DNA of 61,750 nt, from the NCBI RefSeq assembly GCF_009674725.1, contig NZ_WKKH01000030.1, positions 1 to 61,750 on the forward strand, written 5' to 3'. Origin of the DNA: Pedobacter petrophilus (GTDB lineage: Bacteria; Bacteroidota; Bacteroidia; Sphingobacteriales; Sphingobacteriaceae). Position numbers and translations under genes: made by a program. This document shows positions 1 to 9,210 of this stretch, piece after piece; the first letter of the stretch is position 1; the number at the start of each line of letters is the position of its first letter. The notes under the pieces are model-generated. The model was given only the letters and a program-made list of their open reading frames with translations, had not been told where the DNA came from and ran no database searches.

Positions 1-532
1 TGCTGGATCTTTTATGCTGAACAAAATTATATCCTGTCAGCAATTCTCAAAACCTATTTATACAAACTTACGATGACGGCCGTGATAACCCACCGTTCAT
101 ACTATTGCTATATAGCTACTAACATCAAGAACCGTATAAATCCAAAGTTGAACCTTGCTATTTCCACCCTGCTCCCCGGCCTAGGAGATGATGGAAGGAG
201 AAGCCGTTGAAATTTTTGCAACTCCGTTCAAATCCCCCACAACCCAAGGTAGCGCGAACGGCTCTTTGAGATAAATCCTCATTTAAAATAAAATCGAGCC
301 CTTGTGCTACCGCTCCTCAAATTTCCACGCGCTAATCCAACATCAGGTCCAAGCCTTGATTTTTGTCTCTTTTCATCAAGGAAAAGAGAAAAGCCCCTCG
401 GCGGCCAGCCGAGGCAAGCCAGCGCAGCGGAAAAATGATTGATAAGCCACACAACAAGATAGATTGCTTCACGCCCTCACTCAACCTCCGCTTCAGTTCG
501 CAATGACAATTTTTCGAAGGGTATCCCCAAAC
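1..532. other. Intergenic region with REP-like palindromes
   Basis: I see no convincing gene here. It holds a perfect hairpin TCTCTTTTC/GAAAAGAGA (366-389), a second one CCTCGGC/GCCGAGG (396-414), and at 471-507 a segment whose ends (AGATTGCTTC ... CGCAATGAC) match, in reverse, the element between hisA and hisF at 30376-30439. These look like dispersed non-coding repeats of the genome. Confidence 0.5.
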
Positions 533-1459
533 CTACAAGAAATTATCTTCTTCCCGATAGGCTGCGATAACCGCCAGTTCGCCTTCTTTGCCTGCTTTTG
601 AATTTCCGTGTTCCATTCCCATTACGCCTTTATAGCCTTTTTTGTGGAGGTATTTGAACAGGTTTTTATAATTGATTTCTCCTGTGGTGGGTTCTTTCCT
701 ACCGGGATTGTCGCCAATCTGGATGTAGGCAATCTCATCCCAGCACCGGTCTATGGTTTTTATTAAGTCGCCTTCGGTACGCTGCATGTGGTAAATGTCG
801 TACAGAATTTTGCATGCCGGACTTTGAACTGCTTTACAAACTGCATAGGTTTCGTTGGTTTTCTGCAGAAATAATTCTGGCGTATCGCTTAAGGTTTCCA
901 GTACCATAATTAGTCCGTGTGGTTCGAAAATTTCTGCTCCGGCCCGCATGGCATCAATAATGTTTGCGAACTGATTGCCATAAGGCAAATTGCGTTCATA
1001 AAAACCAGGAACTACGGTAAGCCATTTGGCATTGCAGCGTTTGGCCGCCTCAACAGCTTTTTTGCAGGTGTCTATAAACTTGTCTTTAAATTCTTTTTTT
1101 CCGGTGGCGAGAGAGGTTTTCCAGTTATCGCCGCCATCTACCACAAAAACGCCCATTCTCATGCCAAGTTTTGCCAATAGTTTTCCAATTTTCTCCTGTT
1201 CTGCTACCGATCTGTTCAGGTACCCGTTATCCTCGATTGATCGAAAACCTTTATCGTACATGAATTGAATCTGATCGAGGAAATTTTTGCCGGCATGGTT
1301 TTCAAACATGCCCTGGTGGGGTGCATAATCCATATTAAAAACTTTATCTGCTAAGGCCGGGTAGGCTTTATCTGCAGCAAAGGTATTGGTGATGCCTGCA
1401 CCAGTTGTAATTGCACCCGCAGTAAGCAGGCTATTTCTTATAAATTCACTTCTTTTCAT
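533..1459 (-). CDS. Sugar phosphate isomerase/epimerase-type TIM-barrel protein, exported
   Basis: A 308-aa protein of the hydroxypyruvate isomerase / xylose isomerase-like TIM-barrel family. The N-terminus (KRSEFIRNSLLTAGA, then a hydrophobic stretch ending near TFAA) resembles a Tat-type export signal with KR in place of RR. Acidic and His residues expected as metal ligands are visible in VLETL, ILYDIYHMQ and MGMEHGNS. It is the last gene of a minus-strand group (SUMF1-fold protein, Gfo/Idh/MocA oxidoreductase, ApbE, this gene), suggesting periplasmic carbohydrate or polyol conversion. The substrate cannot be read from the sequence. Confidence 0.85.
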   Translation of the reverse strand: MKRSEFIRNSLLTAGAITTGAGITNTFAADKAYPALADKVFNMDYAPHQGMFENHAGKNFLDQIQFMYDKGFRSIEDNGYLNRSVAEQEKIGKLLAKLGMRMGVFVVDGGDNWKTSLATGKKEFKDKFIDTCKKAVEAAKRCNAKWLTVVPGFYERNLPYGNQFANIIDAMRAGAEIFEPHGLIMVLETLSDTPELFLQKTNETYAVCKAVQSPACKILYDIYHMQRTEGDLIKTIDRCWDEIAYIQIGDNPGRKEPTTGEINYKNLFKYLHKKGYKGVMGMEHGNSKAGKEGELAVIAAYREEDNFL

Positions 1460-1490
1460 TGATCAGTTTTTTGAAATGTAAAAACCAGTT

Positions 1491-2483
1491 TTAATTCTTT
1501 AATATTTTTCTGAATCCTGTACTCAGGGTATCGGCGATGCTGCCATCTTTTCTATGGTACACAAAATAAGCTTCGAGATTTTTGCGCACTTCTACAAATT
1601 TTAAGGCTTCGTTAAGGTGCATACCCATCAGGGCATTATCGTAACCATCAGCCGTAATGGCATCTGCGGCGTAAACCGTAACACTAATCATCTCATTCTC
1701 CAAAGGATAACCTGTTTGTGCATTAATCAGGTGCGCAATTCTTTTCTTCCCACTCTGGTGAAACTTTCTGTAATTGCCTGACGTGGTGATGGCTCCCTGA
1801 TTTAAAACCGCAATATGCCTGATGGCTGGTTCGTCGTGTTCATCAGGTCCTTCAATGCCGATTTTCATTGGCGTTCCGTCTGGCTTCGGGCCTGCAATTC
1901 TGATCTCTCCGCCCAATTCTGCAACGTAACTTTTAATGCCTTTTTTGGTGAGGTAATCTGCAATTAAATCAACACTGTAACCTTGTGCAATGCCGTTTAA
2001 ATCAATCTGAATGCCGGGTTTGGTTTTGCGGATTATGCCTTTTTTTAGTTCCAGGTTTTGCATGCCTACACATTTTAAAATAGATTTAATTTCGGTCTCG
2101 CCTGGTTCGGTTGTCGTTGCTTTCGGGCCGAAACCCCAGGCCTGAACCAGCGGCGCAACAGTGATATCAAAGATACCTCTTGTATCTGCATTAATCTCGA
2201 AACTTCTTTTCAGCACATCGTTTAAAAAGCGATCGGTTTTAATTTGCTTTTCAGCTGCATTAAACTGGTTGATGAGTGAACCTTTTCGGTACAACGACAT
2301 CGACTGATCAATGATTGCTAAAAGACTATCAATGCCGCTTTTCGTTGCTACGCTATCCTTCGCATAATACATAATGGTATAATCTGTTCCCTGTGCGAGC
2401 CCTTTTAGCTTAAATGGTTTCATTTCCTCCCCGGGGAAGAAAATAAAAATTAAAGGCAGGCAAAGGAACAGGATTTTATACAT
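1491..2483 (-). CDS. apbE: FAD:protein FMN transferase (ApbE family)
   Basis: A 330-aa ApbE/Ftp-family protein, which covalently attaches FMN from FAD to a Thr of a target flavoprotein outside the cytoplasm. A hydrophobic N-terminal signal (about residues 1-17) is followed by the ApbE fold, with the conserved substrate-binding stretch DLNGIAQGYSVDLI and a C-terminal metal-site segment TADGYDNALMGM. That segment has Asn where many ApbE proteins have Thr. The start lies 6 bp beyond the stop of the displaced reading frame of the upstream oxidoreductase, so the two were probably co-transcribed. No target flavoprotein is visible nearby. Confidence 0.9.
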   Translation of the reverse strand: MYKILFLCLPLIFIFFPGEEMKPFKLKGLAQGTDYTIMYYAKDSVATKSGIDSLLAIIDQSMSLYRKGSLINQFNAAEKQIKTDRFLNDVLKRSFEINADTRGIFDITVAPLVQAWGFGPKATTTEPGETEIKSILKCVGMQNLELKKGIIRKTKPGIQIDLNGIAQGYSVDLIADYLTKKGIKSYVAELGGEIRIAGPKPDGTPMKIGIEGPDEHDEPAIRHIAVLNQGAITTSGNYRKFHQSGKKRIAHLINAQTGYPLENEMISVTVYAADAITADGYDNALMGMHLNEALKFVEVRKNLEAYFVYHRKDGSIADTLSTGFRKILKN

Positions 2484-2489
2484 AATCGT

Positions 2490-2626
2490 TTATAAAACTT
2501 TGGTTTTGCCGGGCATTGGGATAGGGTAAAGGCCGTTTTGATCTGGCATCAATTTCGGATTGGCATCCCAGGCGAAACGCTCGGGCATCAGGCTGTTATT
2601 GGCTGCCAGCGCTTCATCCCATTTTA
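2490..2626 (-). pseudogene. Out-of-frame 3' tail of the Gfo/Idh/MocA oxidoreductase gene
   Basis: One frame away from the end of the gene at 2624-3778, the minus strand reads IKWDEALAANNSLMPERF followed by AWDANPK and ending PIPMPGKTKVL-stop at 2490. This is the usual C-terminus of the family. Adding one base next to 2626-2627 would join it to the main frame as SGKPIKWDEA. It therefore appears cut off by a single-base deletion, or by a sequencing error. Confidence 0.75.
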
Positions 2627-3778
2627 TGGTTTGCCCGAAAATGTGGTGGTTGCGCCATAATCTGCATTGGTAAATTTATATTCGCCTTTTGATATGGCAT
2701 CGAACAATTCATCATGCTCGGTTTGATATGGATTTACGTTGCCCTTGGTGTTGTGGTTGTAAATCTCTTTTCCTTTCGAATCGTAAATAATGGCCTGGTT
2801 TCCGCCCGAGAGGTAAACCCGGCCTTTTGTACCCTGGAATGTTTCATCAACCCGGTTTGTGGTGCCCTCAAAATGCCTGCACTGGCTATATACCACTATG
2901 CCATTCGGGTAGGTAAATTCATTGGCGTGGTTATCATAAATTTCGCCATAATCTTTTCCCGTGCGCCAGGCCCGGCTTCCCGTTCCCTGTACCGAAAGGG
3001 GGCTTGCTCCGGTAATCCAGTTGGCAATATCGATGTTGTGAACGTGTTGTTCTACAATATGATCGCCACATAACCAGTTAAAATAATACCAGTTCCGCAT
3101 TTGATATTCCATTTCAGTTTGGTTGGCCGTACGCGGGCGAACCCAAACGCCACCGCTGTTCCAATACACCTGACCAGAAACAATATCGCCAATTGCTCCA
3201 TCCTGAATCCGTTTCATGGCTTCACGGTAATTGCTCTGGTATCTTCGTTGCAAACCTACCACCACGTTTAGCTTTTTCTTTTTGGCTTCTTCTGCCGCGG
3301 CCAACACCTTTCTAATTCCAGGAGCATCTACGGCTACCGGTTTTTCCATAAATACATGTTTGCCTTGTTTTACGGCTTCTTCAAAGTGAATGGGCCTGAA
3401 GCCCGGGGGCGTAACCAGCAAAACCACATCTGCAAGTGGAATGGCTTTTAAATAAGCATCAAACCCCACAAACTGGCGCTCTTTCGGAACATCCATTTTG
3501 GCTGCAAACCTGGTGCTTAATGATTGATAACTGCTATCGAGCCGATCCTGAAAAGCATCGGCCATTGCAACCAGTTTTAAATTGAATTTTGTGCTTAGTG
3601 CTTGAAATGCTGCGCCGGTTCCGCGGTCGCCACAGCCAATTAAGGCAATTTTGATGGTATCGGTGCCAGATGCATAAGCACCGGCAAGCGGAATGCTACT
3701 TAAAATTGCGCCACCAGCCAATAAGGCAGAGGCTTTTAGAAATTCGCGTCTTTCGTTTGCGTTTGGTTCGTTTTTCAT
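2624..3778 (-). CDS. Gfo/Idh/MocA-family oxidoreductase, C-terminus lost by frameshift
   Basis: A 384-aa exported NAD(P)-dependent oxidoreductase. RREFLK near the N-terminus is a classical Tat motif; the Rossmann motif IALIGCGDRGTGA and the catalytic-region segment VFMEKPVAVD follow. The frame ends abruptly as NADYGATTTFSGKP-stop. Compared with my memory of the family (NADYGAKSTMTAILGRMATYSGK.IKWDEA), about a dozen residues are missing just before the stop, and the last ~45 residues continue in another frame. The gene may be non-functional. Its neighbours, a TIM-barrel isomerase and ApbE, fit periplasmic sugar metabolism. Confidence 0.8.
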   Translation of the reverse strand: MKNEPNANERREFLKASALLAGGAILSSIPLAGAYASGTDTIKIALIGCGDRGTGAAFQALSTKFNLKLVAMADAFQDRLDSSYQSLSTRFAAKMDVPKERQFVGFDAYLKAIPLADVVLLVTPPGFRPIHFEEAVKQGKHVFMEKPVAVDAPGIRKVLAAAEEAKKKKLNVVVGLQRRYQSNYREAMKRIQDGAIGDIVSGQVYWNSGGVWVRPRTANQTEMEYQMRNWYYFNWLCGDHIVEQHVHNIDIANWITGASPLSVQGTGSRAWRTGKDYGEIYDNHANEFTYPNGIVVYSQCRHFEGTTNRVDETFQGTKGRVYLSGGNQAIIYDSKGKEIYNHNTKGNVNPYQTEHDELFDAISKGEYKFTNADYGATTTFSGKP

Positions 3779-3812
3779 TGTCGGTTTATATAGGGTTCAA
3801 TAGGTTAGTGCA

Positions 3813-4775
3813 TTAAAAATCCTTTATCGGCTGTTTGTTGTAGTAAGCATCAATTTCTTCTTTTGAGGGTGTTTTTACCGGTCGAACCAGGCGCATGCCT
3901 ACAAACGGTGCCTCCGGAAACCACCAGTTGCTTTTCGGGATTTGTGGATCGAGCTGTTTCCATGATGGATCAGAAGCCAGCCTTACAGTTGAAGTGAGGT
4001 TGTCCGGGGTTTCATCAAAAGATCCGCCACGAACGGCATTTGGGTATAATTTATCTGGAATGGCCACCGGATTTACGGCCAGTTTGGATTGATCTCTGGA
4101 ATAAAAATCAGCAAAATACTGATCATATGTCCATTCGCTTACGTTCCCATGCATATCAAATAATCCCCAGGCGTTGGGTTTCTTTTCGCCTACCGGATGC
4201 GTCTTGTTCGCACTGTTGTCTTTATACCAGGCATAATCTTTCAGACTGACAGCATCATTTCCGAACGAATAACTGGTAGTTGTTCCGGCTTTACAGGCGT
4301 ATTCCCACTCGGCTTCAGTTGGTAAACGGTAGAAAATTCCGGTACGAACATAAAGCCATTTACAGAATTGGATGGCGTTGTATTGCGTCATGGCTACGGC
4401 AGGCTGGTGTTCCTTACCCATGCCGAATGTCATATCTAAATAGGGTTTGGTAGGTCTGGTAACGGCATCTACCGCTGCAGGGATGGGTGCAATGCTGGCC
4501 TGCTTTTCATAATCTCGGTAAAGAAAGGGTTCGAAAATATCCCAGGTTACTTCATGTTTGCCCATCCAGAAGGCATCAAGCTTAACTTCGTGAACTGGCT
4601 GTTCATCTGCTTTGCCGTTTTTATTGCCCATGTTGAAAGTACCAGCCGGAATAGCCTGCATCTCAAAATTCAGTTTGGTTCCGTTAATAGATTGTGTATA
4701 AGCTTTCGAATCCTGAGCAAAGTTTTGCGCAGGTGCGGTGATGATTAATGCAAATGCAAAAATTCTCTTCAACAT
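3813..4775 (-). CDS. SUMF1/formylglycine-generating-enzyme-fold protein, secreted, probably not an FGE
   Basis: A 320-aa protein with a signal peptide (cleavage near QNFA/QD) and the SUMF1 fold: the opening AIPAGTFNMGN, EVTWDIFEPF, RLPTEAEWEYACKAG, DMHGNVSEWTYD and the closing GMRLVRPV. The region that carries the paired active-site cysteines in true formylglycine-generating enzymes reads RGGSFDETPDNLTSTVRL here, with no Cys. It is therefore more likely a structural or binding member of the fold, like many Bacteroidota GldJ/PvdO-type proteins. It leads the minus-strand group and lies 34 bp before the Gfo/Idh/MocA gene. Confidence 0.8.
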   Translation of the reverse strand: MLKRIFAFALIITAPAQNFAQDSKAYTQSINGTKLNFEMQAIPAGTFNMGNKNGKADEQPVHEVKLDAFWMGKHEVTWDIFEPFLYRDYEKQASIAPIPAAVDAVTRPTKPYLDMTFGMGKEHQPAVAMTQYNAIQFCKWLYVRTGIFYRLPTEAEWEYACKAGTTTSYSFGNDAVSLKDYAWYKDNSANKTHPVGEKKPNAWGLFDMHGNVSEWTYDQYFADFYSRDQSKLAVNPVAIPDKLYPNAVRGGSFDETPDNLTSTVRLASDPSWKQLDPQIPKSNWWFPEAPFVGMRLVRPVKTPSKEEIDAYYNKQPIKDF

Positions 4776-4915
4776 AAAAATTGGTTAGATATACCTGCGG
4801 GCAGGTGTTTGGTTACTCAGTAATCTGATTACTAAAGTAATTATCCAATCTTAAAATGAAGAAAATTTATGTAACAATAAAAGTATAAATGACAATTATT
4901 AATTAGGCTAAAAGT

Positions 4916-6193
4916 TTATTTGCGCTCCGTTGAATTGTTGTTCATATTACTATAGCCCACAAGCGTATCCCAACGGGCGCCAGGCCTTCGGTAATAAACA
5001 AAAATTTGATAGCTGTTTTCTGTCTGAAAAAATGAACCTTCGAAAGGTTGAGCTTCTACAGTTTTCGTATCATTGTTCAACCACACATACTCGTAATCAT
5101 ATAAGCCTTGTTTCAACAAAATAGTGGCATAAAACTGTTTCCGGTTGGCATCGTAAAGTAATTTGCTGTCTTTGTTTAATATGAAATTGTTAAACCGGCC
5201 AACTACATAAGCTTCGCCATTTGTGCCCGGTGAGGCAGCGTTGAGTGTAAAAAGTATATCTGTGTAATCAGCTTCGGTTTTATCATCTCTTCCCTCTGTA
5301 TTTCTGATGTAGAAATTTCCATTTTCGTCAAACTGGTTTCCGAAAGCGCCACTGCTTCTTGGAGCATCCTGAAAGAGCATTACATTAACAGTTTGATTAT
5401 CCCTGTAAATATCTTTTACGTTTTCTGCTTTATAACGCAGGCTTCTGGTATCGAACTTTCTAAACTCATTATTTCCTGGAAAATTGTTGGCATTGATGTC
5501 ATTGTAAACCAATTGATTCGGACGAACAAAAGCAGGCCGGGTATTTAGGGTAGCGGTATTCGCATCAAAGTTTTGCATCACCACCGCCTTGATGTCTTGG
5601 TAAGGATTGGCGATCGGCATGCTGTGGTTAATGCTGAAGTTTATTTTCTGCTTCGCATTTCTATCCGTAACCTGCAAAGGGTTGGTAATTTCTGCGGTCA
5701 CCGCCACCTGACTATCCAGAATGTAAAAGCGCTGTGAGATCACGGGTTTGTTTTTGTCGCTATCCAGGTAAACTTTCAATATATAATTGCCGCTAATTTT
5801 AGGCTGAATCTGCGTATTGGGCAGGCTCACTTCATAATGGGTATATTTTCTGGTGGTGTTGGAGGAATAGCGGTAATCAATAATCCGGTCGTCATTAAAT
5901 CCATCCAGATAATCTGTAGTGGAAATTCTTGAGGATTTCCAGTCTGATGTGCAATGTTCAACGGTATACCAATAGTTCTTGGTTCCACCTAACAAATCAT
6001 CAAAAGACAACACAATTTTCTCTTGTGAGTTGAGCGTAATGAGCGGTATACTTTGCTCTTTAGTACTATTGTAGCAGAGAACCGTTTTAATATTGGGAAG
6101 ATAAATGCTGTTCTCGTTGGTGAAAGATTTATCGTTTTGTGCAAATAGTAATGTAGGCAAAAGAAGGAATAATACAGCGATTGTTTTATGCAT
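4916..6193 (-). CDS. DUF5103 / type IX secretion system plug-family protein
   Basis: A 425-aa secreted protein with a clear signal peptide (MHKTIAVLFLLLPTLLFAQ). The opening IYLPNIKTVLCYNS and the middle section (WKSSRISTTDYLDGF, RYSSNTTRKYTHYE) match the Bacteroidota DUF5103 family, whose members include the periplasmic plug of the type IX secretion translocon. Beta-sandwich repeats and a C-terminal carbohydrate-binding-like segment (YDANRKQFYATILLKQGLYD) can be seen. It stands alone, with gaps on both sides. The plug role comes from family knowledge; no other type IX gene lies in this window. Confidence 0.8.
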   Translation of the reverse strand: MHKTIAVLFLLLPTLLFAQNDKSFTNENSIYLPNIKTVLCYNSTKEQSIPLITLNSQEKIVLSFDDLLGGTKNYWYTVEHCTSDWKSSRISTTDYLDGFNDDRIIDYRYSSNTTRKYTHYEVSLPNTQIQPKISGNYILKVYLDSDKNKPVISQRFYILDSQVAVTAEITNPLQVTDRNAKQKINFSINHSMPIANPYQDIKAVVMQNFDANTATLNTRPAFVRPNQLVYNDINANNFPGNNEFRKFDTRSLRYKAENVKDIYRDNQTVNVMLFQDAPRSSGAFGNQFDENGNFYIRNTEGRDDKTEADYTDILFTLNAASPGTNGEAYVVGRFNNFILNKDSKLLYDANRKQFYATILLKQGLYDYEYVWLNNDTKTVEAQPFEGSFFQTENSYQIFVYYRRPGARWDTLVGYSNMNNNSTERK

Positions 6194-6528
6194 GGTTAAA
6201 GCTACATAGTATTCGGCAGAGATGAAAAGGATTGCTTTAGAAAAAAGCGTCTTTCTGAACTTGTTTCTGAAAGGGGTTAGATGGGTTAGAGGTTTAGGGG
6301 TTAAGAAATGAAAACGAAAAAATCGTCCTCCTGAACTTGTTTCAGGATCTTTGCACTAAAGGTGCTGTTCTGAATGAATTCAGTATAACGAAATCTCTTT
6401 TTATGTGCTATTTATCCGTGTCAATCTGTGGTTAAAATATTAACCTACGGCAACCAGTTTTTCAAAGCAAAAAAAAAAGCCGCAGATTTTAATCTGCGGC
6501 TAAATATTGCTATAAATTTGTGTTTGAA
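6194..6528. other. Intergenic region with REP-like palindrome and terminator
   Basis: No gene seen. It holds a G-rich low-complexity stretch (about 6272-6302, repeated GGGTTAG), a palindrome TCCTGAA-CTTGT-TTCAGGA at 6329-6347 whose core recurs at 38188-38209, and the terminator of the following minus-strand gene. Confidence 0.5.
6469..6501 (-). terminator. Rho-independent terminator of the ABC-F gene
   Basis: AGCCGCAGATT/AATCTGCGGCT hairpin (6478-6501) with a 2-nt loop, followed on the minus strand by at least ten T. It lies 27 bp beyond the ABC-F stop codon. Confidence 0.85.
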
Positions 6529-8436
6529 TTAACCTTCCAGCTCCATAATCTCGGCAGCTAAAGTTTCCCATTTAGCCTGGTGCTGATCTAAATCTTTTTT
6601 GGCTGCTAAGTAACGTTTATTTGCTTCAGCTAATTTATCGGCTTTGCCATAAACATTCTCGTCGGCCAGTTCTGCCTCAATTTTTTTAACTGATGCTTCT
6701 AATTCAGAGATGGAAGTTTCGATTTTCTTCAATTCATCATTCAGTTTTTTTAGCTGATTAGCCGAATTTGGAGTGACAGGTTTCGGTTCTTCTTTTTGCT
6801 TTTCAGGCATCTTCACCGGGATCGGTTTAGAAATCGGAATCTCGCGTTTGCTGTTCCATTCTTCATATTCCGCATAGGTTCCGGGATATTGTTTAATTTT
6901 TTCTCCTTCGATAAACCAGATTTTGTTGGCCACGTTATCCAGGAAATACCTATCATGGGAAACGGCAATGAAAGTACCTTCAAATTGATGTAAAGCCTGG
7001 ATCAGAATGTTAACCGACTGGATATCCAGGTGATTGGTTGGCTCATCCAAAATCAGGAAGTTCGAATCTGTGGTTAAAGATTTTGCTAAAGCCACACGAG
7101 ATTTTTCTCCTCCGGATAATACTTTAATTTTCTTAAATACATCATCACCAGTAAAAAGGAAGCAACCTAAAATACCACGCAATTCTGTATCGGTATGTTT
7201 TGGCGCGAAGGCCTGTAATTCTTCTAAAATGGCATTGTCCAGGTGAAGCGATTCCAGCTGGTGCTGCGCAAAAAATGTTGTGGTTACATTATGGCCTGTT
7301 TCGCAAAAACCCTCAAATTTTTCTGCACCGGCAATCATTCTTAACAAGGTAGATTTACCCTTTCCGTTTGCACCGATTAACGCAATTTTATCACCTTTTT
7401 CAATCACCGCTTCGGCATCTTCCAAAATGTGAACATTTGGATAATGTTTAGTAGCGTGTTCAATCCGTACCACGTGACGGCCAGATGGTTTGGTGAATTT
7501 GAAACTGAAGTTTACCGTTGGATTATCATCATCAACATCATCTACACGCTCCATTTTATCAAGCGCTTTCATCCGCGACTGCGCCATTTTAGCTTTTGAT
7601 GCTTTGGCTTTGAAACGTTCAATTAAACGCTCTTCCTGTTTAATTTTAGCCTGCTGATTTTTAAATTCTCCCTTTTGAATTTCACCGCGTAAAGCTTTCT
7701 CTTCTACGTAGAAACTGTAATTTCCGGCATAAACATTTAACTTGCCTTTGCGCGATTCTACCGTACGGTTTACAATCTTATCTAAGAAATACCTATCGTG
7801 AGATACAATTACAATTGCACCTTCAAAGCCCATTAAGTAGGTTTCAAGCCATTTAATGGATGGTAAATCCATGTGGTTGGTTGGCTCATCCAGCAATAAA
7901 ATATCCGGGGTCTGTAACAGGATCTTGGCTAACATTACCCGCATTCTCCAGCCTCCTGAGAAGGTATTTAACGGGCGTAACTGATCCGCTGTGCTAAAAC
8001 CTAAACCTGCCAAAATTTCGTTTGCCCGGTACTCGATGTTGTAACCATCCAAAGCTTCAAACTCTTGTTGTTTATCACTCAGTTTATATAAAACCTCTTC
8101 GCTGTAATCGGTTTCAATTTTCTTAAGCAATTCTTCGATTTCATCGTGTAGCTGATTCTGGCGCTCAAAAGCTTCCATGGCCACATGCAAAATGCTATGA
8201 TGAGATTCGTACGAAAGTAAATCCTGGTTCAAGTAGCCGATTTTTAAGTCTTTAGACATAGAAACCGTTCCCGAGGTCGGAGCGTATTCACCTACAATTA
8301 TTTTTAAAAGTGTCGATTTTCCCGTTCCGTTCGCACCAATTAATCCGGCCCTATCGCCCGGTTTAATATGCCAGTTTGCTTCTTCGTATAAGGCTCTTGA
8401 GCCAATCAGGAATGTTAAATTATTTATTGAAATCAT
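6529..8436 (-). CDS. ABC-F family ATP-binding protein
   Basis: Two ATP-binding cassettes in one chain without membrane segments, as in ABC-F ribosome-associated ATPases. Cassette 1 has GANGTGKSTLLK, a signature FSGGWRMR and Walker B ILLLDEPTNHMD. Cassette 2 has GANGKGKSTLLR, LSGGEKSR and FLILDEPTNHLD. A charged linker lies between them, and the C-terminus is a predicted coiled coil (KKLNDELKKIETSISELEA). I place the start at 8436 (MISINNLTF), because 15 upstream residues of the longer frame are not family-like; this gives 635 aa. The subtype (Uup, YdiF or antibiotic-resistance type) is undecided; the coiled coil favours a Uup/YdiF-like housekeeping role. Confidence 0.9.
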   Translation of the reverse strand: MISINNLTFLIGSRALYEEANWHIKPGDRAGLIGANGTGKSTLLKIIVGEYAPTSGTVSMSKDLKIGYLNQDLLSYESHHSILHVAMEAFERQNQLHDEIEELLKKIETDYSEEVLYKLSDKQQEFEALDGYNIEYRANEILAGLGFSTADQLRPLNTFSGGWRMRVMLAKILLQTPDILLLDEPTNHMDLPSIKWLETYLMGFEGAIVIVSHDRYFLDKIVNRTVESRKGKLNVYAGNYSFYVEEKALRGEIQKGEFKNQQAKIKQEERLIERFKAKASKAKMAQSRMKALDKMERVDDVDDDNPTVNFSFKFTKPSGRHVVRIEHATKHYPNVHILEDAEAVIEKGDKIALIGANGKGKSTLLRMIAGAEKFEGFCETGHNVTTTFFAQHQLESLHLDNAILEELQAFAPKHTDTELRGILGCFLFTGDDVFKKIKVLSGGEKSRVALAKSLTTDSNFLILDEPTNHLDIQSVNILIQALHQFEGTFIAVSHDRYFLDNVANKIWFIEGEKIKQYPGTYAEYEEWNSKREIPISKPIPVKMPEKQKEEPKPVTPNSANQLKKLNDELKKIETSISELEASVKKIEAELADENVYGKADKLAEANKRYLAAKKDLDQHQAKWETLAAEIMELEG

Positions 8437-8622
8437 TTCGGCTGCAAAAGTACGAATTTTAAAGGCTTTTTTCAGTTTCAAAATGAAATAGGAGCGAACT
8501 CAAATTTCCTGACGTTTTATTGATGATTTACGCAGGGAGATCGACTAACTTATCCGGCGTTTAAGATGTATCAATGTCAACATTCGAATATAAAATATAA
8601 TTTAGTCTATAATCATAACTAC

Positions 8623-9210
8623 ATGAATAACGAAAATATTAAGATCATTAGTAAAGAAATCCTTTCAGACAACTGGTATACCTTAAATAAAATTACTTTT
8701 CAATACCATAAAAGAGATGGTACAGTAGAAACGCTAAGTCGTGAAGCCTACGACCGCGGCAATGGCGCTACCATTTTGCTTTATAATAAGGCTTTGCAAA
8801 CGGTTATTTTAACCAGACAATTTCGCCTGCCAACTTATATTAATGGAAATGAAACGGGTATGCTGATTGAAACTTGTGCTGGTTTGCTGGATAAAGATAA
8901 TGCAGAAACGGCCATTAAGCGTGAAACTGAAGAAGAAACGGGTTATAAGATTACAGACGTGAAAAAGGTTTTCGAAGCATATATGTCGCCTGGCTCTGTT
9001 ACTGAAATGCTATACTTCTTTGTTGCTGAATATGCTAAAGAGATGAAAGTGAGCGAAGGAGGCGGACATCATAATGAACAGGAAAATATTGAAGTTTTGG
9101 AAACGCCATTTGCTGACGCTGTTACAATGATTTCTACCGGCGAGATTAAGGATGGCAAGACCATTATGTTATTGCAATATGCTCAACTCCATAACCTATT
9201 CAATCAATAG
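8623..9210 (+). CDS. Nudix hydrolase, GDP-mannose pyrophosphatase NudK-like
   Basis: A 195-aa Nudix protein (start ATG 8623, MNNENIKII; 19 codons upstream in the same frame lack family similarity). The Nudix box region AGLLDKDNAETAIKRETEEE is in the NudK arrangement, with MSPGSVTEMLYFFVAEY downstream and an N-terminal DGTVETLSREAYDRGNGATI typical of the ADP-ribose/GDP-mannose subgroup. NudK hydrolyses GDP-mannose to mannose-1-P and GMP. The last codons and the stop (TTCAATCAATAG) are themselves part of the tandem repeat that begins at the stop codon. Confidence 0.85.
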   Translation: MNNENIKIISKEILSDNWYTLNKITFQYHKRDGTVETLSREAYDRGNGATILLYNKALQTVILTRQFRLPTYINGNETGMLIETCAGLLDKDNAETAIKRETEEETGYKITDVKKVFEAYMSPGSVTEMLYFFVAEYAKEMKVSEGGGHHNEQENIEVLETPFADAVTMISTGEIKDGKTIMLLQYAQLHNLFNQ

